Part shown: positions 60,727 through 64,000 of the stretch, piece after piece
Layout of the letters: each line of letters opens with the position of its first letter
Position numbering within the stretch: the first letter of the stretch is position 1
Assembly: GCF_963677125.1 (NCBI RefSeq)
Contig: NZ_OY781882.1
Location: 4,424,501 to 4,488,500, forward strand
Length of the DNA stretch: 64,000 nt
DNA from: an uncultured Desulfobacter sp.
Lineage (GTDB): Bacteria > Desulfobacterota > Desulfobacteria > Desulfobacterales > Desulfobacteraceae
Direction: 5' to 3'
The notes under the pieces: model-generated
Seen by the model: the letters and a program-made list of their open reading frames with translations, nothing else
The model's database searches: none
Told to the model about the DNA's origin: nothing
Translations under genes and position numbers: made by a program

Positions 60727-62003
60727 GGTCCAAGAATGCGTGCCAGCCACATGGTCAATGGCGGATAAAAGGATATCAGCATAAGATCCACAATGAGTAC
60801 CAGTAAAAACGGTACAACACGACGACTCACCGCCCCGATGCTTTGCCCGGAGATACTTGATGAAACAATCAGGCAGATGCCCATGGGCGGGGTGAGCATG
60901 CCGATGGCAAGATTGGCCACCACAATCACACCCAGCTGAACCGGATCTATGCCCAGGTTGGGCACCATGGCAGTGATCATGGGGACCAGCAGGATCAAGG
61001 AGGCCGTGGTCTCTACGAAAACGCCGGTGACCAGAAGTACAAGGTTTATCAAAAGCAGCAGATATGTTGGGTTTCCCGTCATACTTAAAAGCCCGCCTGC
61101 CAGGGCCTCTGGGATTTGTTCAATGGCAGCAATCCATGAAAACACATAGGCCGTGGCAATAATAAACATGACAATGGCAGAAGTGATGCCGGCCTGGCCG
61201 AATATCGGGAAAAGATCTTTGAATCGGATCTGCCTGTATACGGCCATGGAGACGAACAGGGCATAGACAACTGCAACGGCTGCCGACTCTGTTGCCGTAA
61301 ATACGCCTGAAAGAATGCCGCCTAAAATGATAACCGGCGCACCCAGGGCAAGCAGCGCATCTTTGGCCGTAATGCCCAGACGTTGCCAGGAAAATTTGTT
61401 TTCCGGGGCAAATCCGTTTTTCCAGGAGATAAATGTGGCAACGGATATCAGGGATATTGCGATGAGCAAACCGGGCAGGATACCCGCGGCAAAAAGTCTA
61501 GAAATCGACGCACCGGTGAGAAACCCGAAAATAATCATGGGGATGGAAGGCGGAATCACCACGCCAAGTGATCCACCGGCTGCCTGCACCGCTGCGGAAA
61601 AGTCCGAAGGATATCCCGAACGTTTCATGGCCGGAATCAGGATGGCACCCACGGCCGCCGCGTCGGCAGCAGCCGAGCCTGAGATCCCGGCAAAAAACAT
61701 GGCAGAAACAATGGAAACAGCGGCCAGTCCGCCGGGAAGCCAGCCTGTCAGCGCATTGGCAAAGTCAATAAGCCGCTGGGACATCCCGCCCTTTTCCATG
61801 ATGGTTCCGGCATACATGAACAGCGGCACAGCCATTAGATGAAAGGAATCGGTGCCTGCCACCATGCGCTGGATCACCACCATCAGGGAAAAATCTCCCT
61901 GGACTGCAATGGCAACCAACGAGGCCGTTCCAATGGCAACGGCAATGGGGGTGTTGATCACAAACAGAAAAAACAGTGACAGAATTAAAATTTCAGTGAT
62001 CAT
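60723..62003 (-). CDS. dctM: TRAP transporter large permease DctM
   Basis: A 426-residue inner-membrane protein with about 12 hydrophobic helices, matching DctM/SiaM throughout: LFVINTPIAVAIGTAS, SVSFMFAGISGSAAADAAAVG-like SAMFFAGISGSAAAD, GVVIPPSIPMIIFG, and NLAIGMLTPPMGICL. It is the Na+-coupled membrane subunit that moves the substrate delivered by DctP. The start overlaps the small subunit stop by ATGA. Transcription is dctP-dctQ-dctM. Confidence 0.95.
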   Translation of the reverse strand: MITEILILSLFFLFVINTPIAVAIGTASLVAIAVQGDFSLMVVIQRMVAGTDSFHLMAVPLFMYAGTIMEKGGMSQRLIDFANALTGWLPGGLAAVSIVSAMFFAGISGSAAADAAAVGAILIPAMKRSGYPSDFSAAVQAAGGSLGVVIPPSIPMIIFGFLTGASISRLFAAGILPGLLIAISLISVATFISWKNGFAPENKFSWQRLGITAKDALLALGAPVIILGGILSGVFTATESAAVAVVYALFVSMAVYRQIRFKDLFPIFGQAGITSAIVMFIIATAYVFSWIAAIEQIPEALAGGLLSMTGNPTYLLLLINLVLLVTGVFVETTASLILLVPMITAMVPNLGIDPVQLGVIVVANLAIGMLTPPMGICLIVSSSISGQSIGAVSRRVVPFLLVLIVDLMLISFYPPLTMWLARILGP

Positions 62004-62485
62004 GGGATTTTTTTGGACCTGTTACACGTTTTGCAAACACCTGCAAGGGCATGGATTAAAAAGATAATACCACATACGGGCACCACGACCATAACAATCC
62101 ATTTGGGAAGATTCAGGGCAGGTGTGATCTGAAGTTTGACAAACCAGGTAAACTTTGAACCCCAGATCACCATCACGGTGAAAAGCACGATGCCCGCCAG
62201 GTAAGAAATCAGTTCCAGTATTCGTTTAAGGTTTTCCGGCAGGCGTTTGAAAACAGAGTCTACCCCTGGATGAAGCCCATGATAATAGGCCACGGTAGCC
62301 CCGAAGAATGTCAGCCAGACCAGGATGATCCGGGCTAGTTCCTCGGACCAGAATAACGAGTGATTCAACACATATCTGGAAAACACCTGAGACGCAACAA
62401 TCATGGTCATGATAATACCCATGATACTGACCAGGGACCGAACATAATCGTTCAGGCGTCGGCTTAAAGAAATCAGAAATTTCAT
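62000..62485 (-). CDS. dctQ: TRAP transporter small permease DctQ
   Basis: A 161-residue protein with four helices. The DctQ hallmarks are visible: VFSRYVLNHSLFWSEELARI and LVWLTFFGATVAYYHGLHPGVD. It forms the small membrane subunit of the TRAP transporter. It overlaps the large-subunit start by ATGA and lies 98 bp after dctP. Length is normal. Confidence 0.93.
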   Translation of the reverse strand: MKFLISLSRRLNDYVRSLVSIMGIIMTMIVASQVFSRYVLNHSLFWSEELARIILVWLTFFGATVAYYHGLHPGVDSVFKRLPENLKRILELISYLAGIVLFTVMVIWGSKFTWFVKLQITPALNLPKWIVMVVVPVCGIIFLIHALAGVCKTCNRSKKIP

Positions 62486-62583
62486 TATGAAATCAAAAAT
62501 TTATTTGGCGATGGTATGAGCATGTGTTTGGGCAAAAGTTGCCCATATGCAAGGCGCAGATGGGTGGCTTTTTTGTTCAAATA

Positions 62584-63567
62584 CTATTTAACGGCGTTGA
62601 GCATTTTGTTCAACAACGCCTGCACCCGGCTGTCAGCGTACAAATCCATATCTTTTAAACCCGCAACTTTTTGCCTGAACGCATCAATATCCGGATGTTC
62701 ATTGATCTGCATGCCCTTTTCTCTGAGCAGGGCCAGGCGGGCCGCATTTTTATTGCGGTTATCCGCACGCTGGAACCTGGCCGCTTCGATCATGGATGAC
62801 GAGATTAAATTCTGGTCATCTGCTGAAAGACTGTTGAACCAGGCAAGGTTGGCCACATCAATATGGGGGGAGTAAACATGGCGGGTCAGGGTCATATATT
62901 TTTGAATTTCATAGAATTTATAGACCTCCATGACCCATAACGGATTTTCCTGTCCGTCAATGACACCCTGTTCCAGTTCCGTATATATGGGCCAGGGCAT
63001 GGGGGTCGGGTTGGCCCCAAGGGCCTGCCAGACCGCCTTGTGCAGGGCGGAAGACATGACCCGGATTTTCAGCCCTTTGATATCTTCGGGGGTGTTGACG
63101 GCTCTTTTGTTGTTGGTCAGATTTCTGAAACCGTTTTCGGAAAAGCAGATCCCCTTAAATCCAGAAGTCTCAAGGCTTTTTAAAATTTGTTGGCCCAGAG
63201 GTCCGTCCAGAATTTCATCTGCCTGGGCATGATCTTTAAATATGAAAGGATAGTTGATCACCCTGACAATGGGGTCAAAGGTATCAAAAGGGCCGCCCGT
63301 TATAACGCCCATCTGGATGGTGCCCATCTGGATCTGCTGAAGGATTTCGGTTTCATTGCCCACGGATGCCGAGTGGTACATTTTTACCTGCCAGGCATCG
63401 CCGGCTTTCTCTTCAATCAGCTGTTTAAATTTTTCGGCAGCAATATACTGGGCTGATTCGGGTTTGGTGACCAGTGCAAGTTTTATGGTTTTAGGGCCTG
63501 CCGTTCCCAAAGACGTCCAGGCCAGCAGGATCACGATTGCCAGAGTTGCTATTCCCGTGTTTTTCAT
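62584..63567 (-). CDS. dctP: TRAP transporter substrate-binding protein DctP
   Basis: A 327-residue periplasmic protein. GGAGT six bases before the ATG at 63567 fixes the start; a GTG six bases upstream is less likely. The signal peptide (IATLAIVILLAWTSLGTAGP) is followed by KLALVTKPESAQYIAAEKF and MGTIQMGVITGGPF. NNKRAVNTPEDIKGLKIRVM (carboxylate-clamp Arg) and the GVIDGQENPL motif are typical of DctP. It binds an organic acid such as a C4-dicarboxylate; the exact ligand is not readable. First gene of the operon. Confidence 0.94.
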   Translation of the reverse strand: MKNTGIATLAIVILLAWTSLGTAGPKTIKLALVTKPESAQYIAAEKFKQLIEEKAGDAWQVKMYHSASVGNETEILQQIQMGTIQMGVITGGPFDTFDPIVRVINYPFIFKDHAQADEILDGPLGQQILKSLETSGFKGICFSENGFRNLTNNKRAVNTPEDIKGLKIRVMSSALHKAVWQALGANPTPMPWPIYTELEQGVIDGQENPLWVMEVYKFYEIQKYMTLTRHVYSPHIDVANLAWFNSLSADDQNLISSSMIEAARFQRADNRNKNAARLALLREKGMQINEHPDIDAFRQKVAGLKDMDLYADSRVQALLNKMLNAVK

Positions 63568-63757
63568 GCCCACTCCTTGAAATTTTTAAGTTTTTGTTCA
63601 GACACTATTTAAAACATACGGTTAAGTCAAGGATTCAGAAAAGCCCAAAGTGTCCACGACGTGACCTTTTCTTGTTTTTTGCGGAACATCTGTGATAATA
63701 ATTTGGTCAGATCTTTTCGAGTTTCTTGTTCAGTAACATTAAAAAAAGGATAAAAAA

Positions 63758-64000
63758 ATGAACAAAAAAGTACTCACTACCTGCTTTGCCACCTGCAGTA
63801 TCATTGTTGGGCTATCATTAATCCCGGTATCCGGCATAATGGCACAGGATACCGGCCGTCCTGAAATGACCTTGAACGGTGGCAGCAAAGGCCCTGTCCT
63901 CTTTAAACATAAACTTCATCAAACCGTTGTTAAGGATTGCGCCGTTTGTCACAAGGATTTTGAAAAAAAACCGGGTGCCTTGGATGAAGCAAAAAAGGCC
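63758..64000 (+). CDS. Multihaem c-type cytochrome precursor, partial (cytochrome c3/c7-like)
   Basis: The ATG at 63758 has AAAGGA upstream; the frame is open for 81 codons to the window edge. A signal peptide (VLTTCFATCSIIVGLSLIP, ending GIMAQ) leads to GPVLFKHKLHQTVVKDCAVCHK with one complete CxxCH haem site and the preceding His that usually ligates another haem. This matches the low-molecular-weight class III cytochromes (c3 or c7) of sulfate reducers, which shuttle electrons in the periplasm. The number of further haems cannot be seen. Confidence 0.8.
   Translation, partial: MNKKVLTTCFATCSIIVGLSLIPVSGIMAQDTGRPEMTLNGGSKGPVLFKHKLHQTVVKDCAVCHKDFEKKPGALDEAKKA

Overview
The window looks like chromosomal DNA of a sulfate-reducing, Desulfobacter-like deltaproteobacterium (Desulfobacterota). 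This is inferred from gene content, not from a marker gene: a selenocysteine tRNA, a CooA-like CO-sensor regulator, a multihaem c-type cytochrome precursor, a TRAP transporter, two proteins with PEP-CTERM-type sorting tails, and secreted proteases ending in dockerin-like repeats.

Layout. 1-5.3 kb: a FecCD/FepB-type metal-chelate uptake operon (permease end, ATPase, small protein, binding protein, methyltransferase) leading into a TonB-dependent receptor, with ATGA overlaps between genes and a perfect 17-bp palindrome before the receptor. 5.3-21.5 kb: a Tc (insecticidal-type) toxin island on the minus strand, with a TcA subunit and a fused TcB-TcC subunit. The fused gene is cut in its RHS part by a 1466-bp insertion sequence with a 7-bp target duplication. 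Its C-terminal end is also frameshifted at a run of ten Cs. Beyond the toxin genes lies a second, internally deleted copy of the 3' end of a TonB receptor gene, so the island is bracketed by related sequence. 21.8-27.1 kb: a diguanylate cyclase; a stand-alone cysteine-poor protein resembling the C-terminal domain of carbon monoxide dehydrogenase, with a TGTCA-N6-TGACA site upstream; a CooA-like regulator; YjbQ and transketolase. 27.2-30.7 kb: a radical SAM gene, then decayed gene fragments (DUF72, nucleoside 2-deoxyribosyltransferase, pyridoxamine-phosphate-oxidase-like) around a small SpoIIAA-like gene. 30.7-37.5 kb: a giant secreted C25 (gingipain-type) protease with near-identical 552-bp internal repeats.

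37.8-45 kb: YheU, a GIY-YIG protein, an MCE-like lipoprotein/secreted protein, an overlapping tyrosine-phosphatase and kinase-like pair, a large sensor kinase, and two exported proteins of unknown function. 45-50.6 kb: a long regulatory-looking leader, a subtilisin-like protease with dockerin-like end, and a BaeSR-type two-component system. 50.6-55.9 kb: a reverse-transcriptase relic, an unknown 432-residue protein, a Tle1-like DUF2235 hydrolase, an SGNH esterase and small unknown genes. 56.2-64 kb: two paralogous PEP-CTERM-type proteins, tRNA-Sec, a HAD phosphatase, a ModF-like double ATPase, a DctMQP TRAP transporter, and the start of a cytochrome gene at the window edge.

The most notable systems are the CooA-like regulator paired with a degenerate CODH-domain protein and its candidate operator, the interrupted and possibly phase-variable Tc toxin, a ~95-bp structured repeat that mostly sits right behind stop codons, and a shared GTTTCATCG-N2-GAAAC operator-like motif ahead of two unrelated genes. 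All family calls come from motif reading by eye; no database search was possible.
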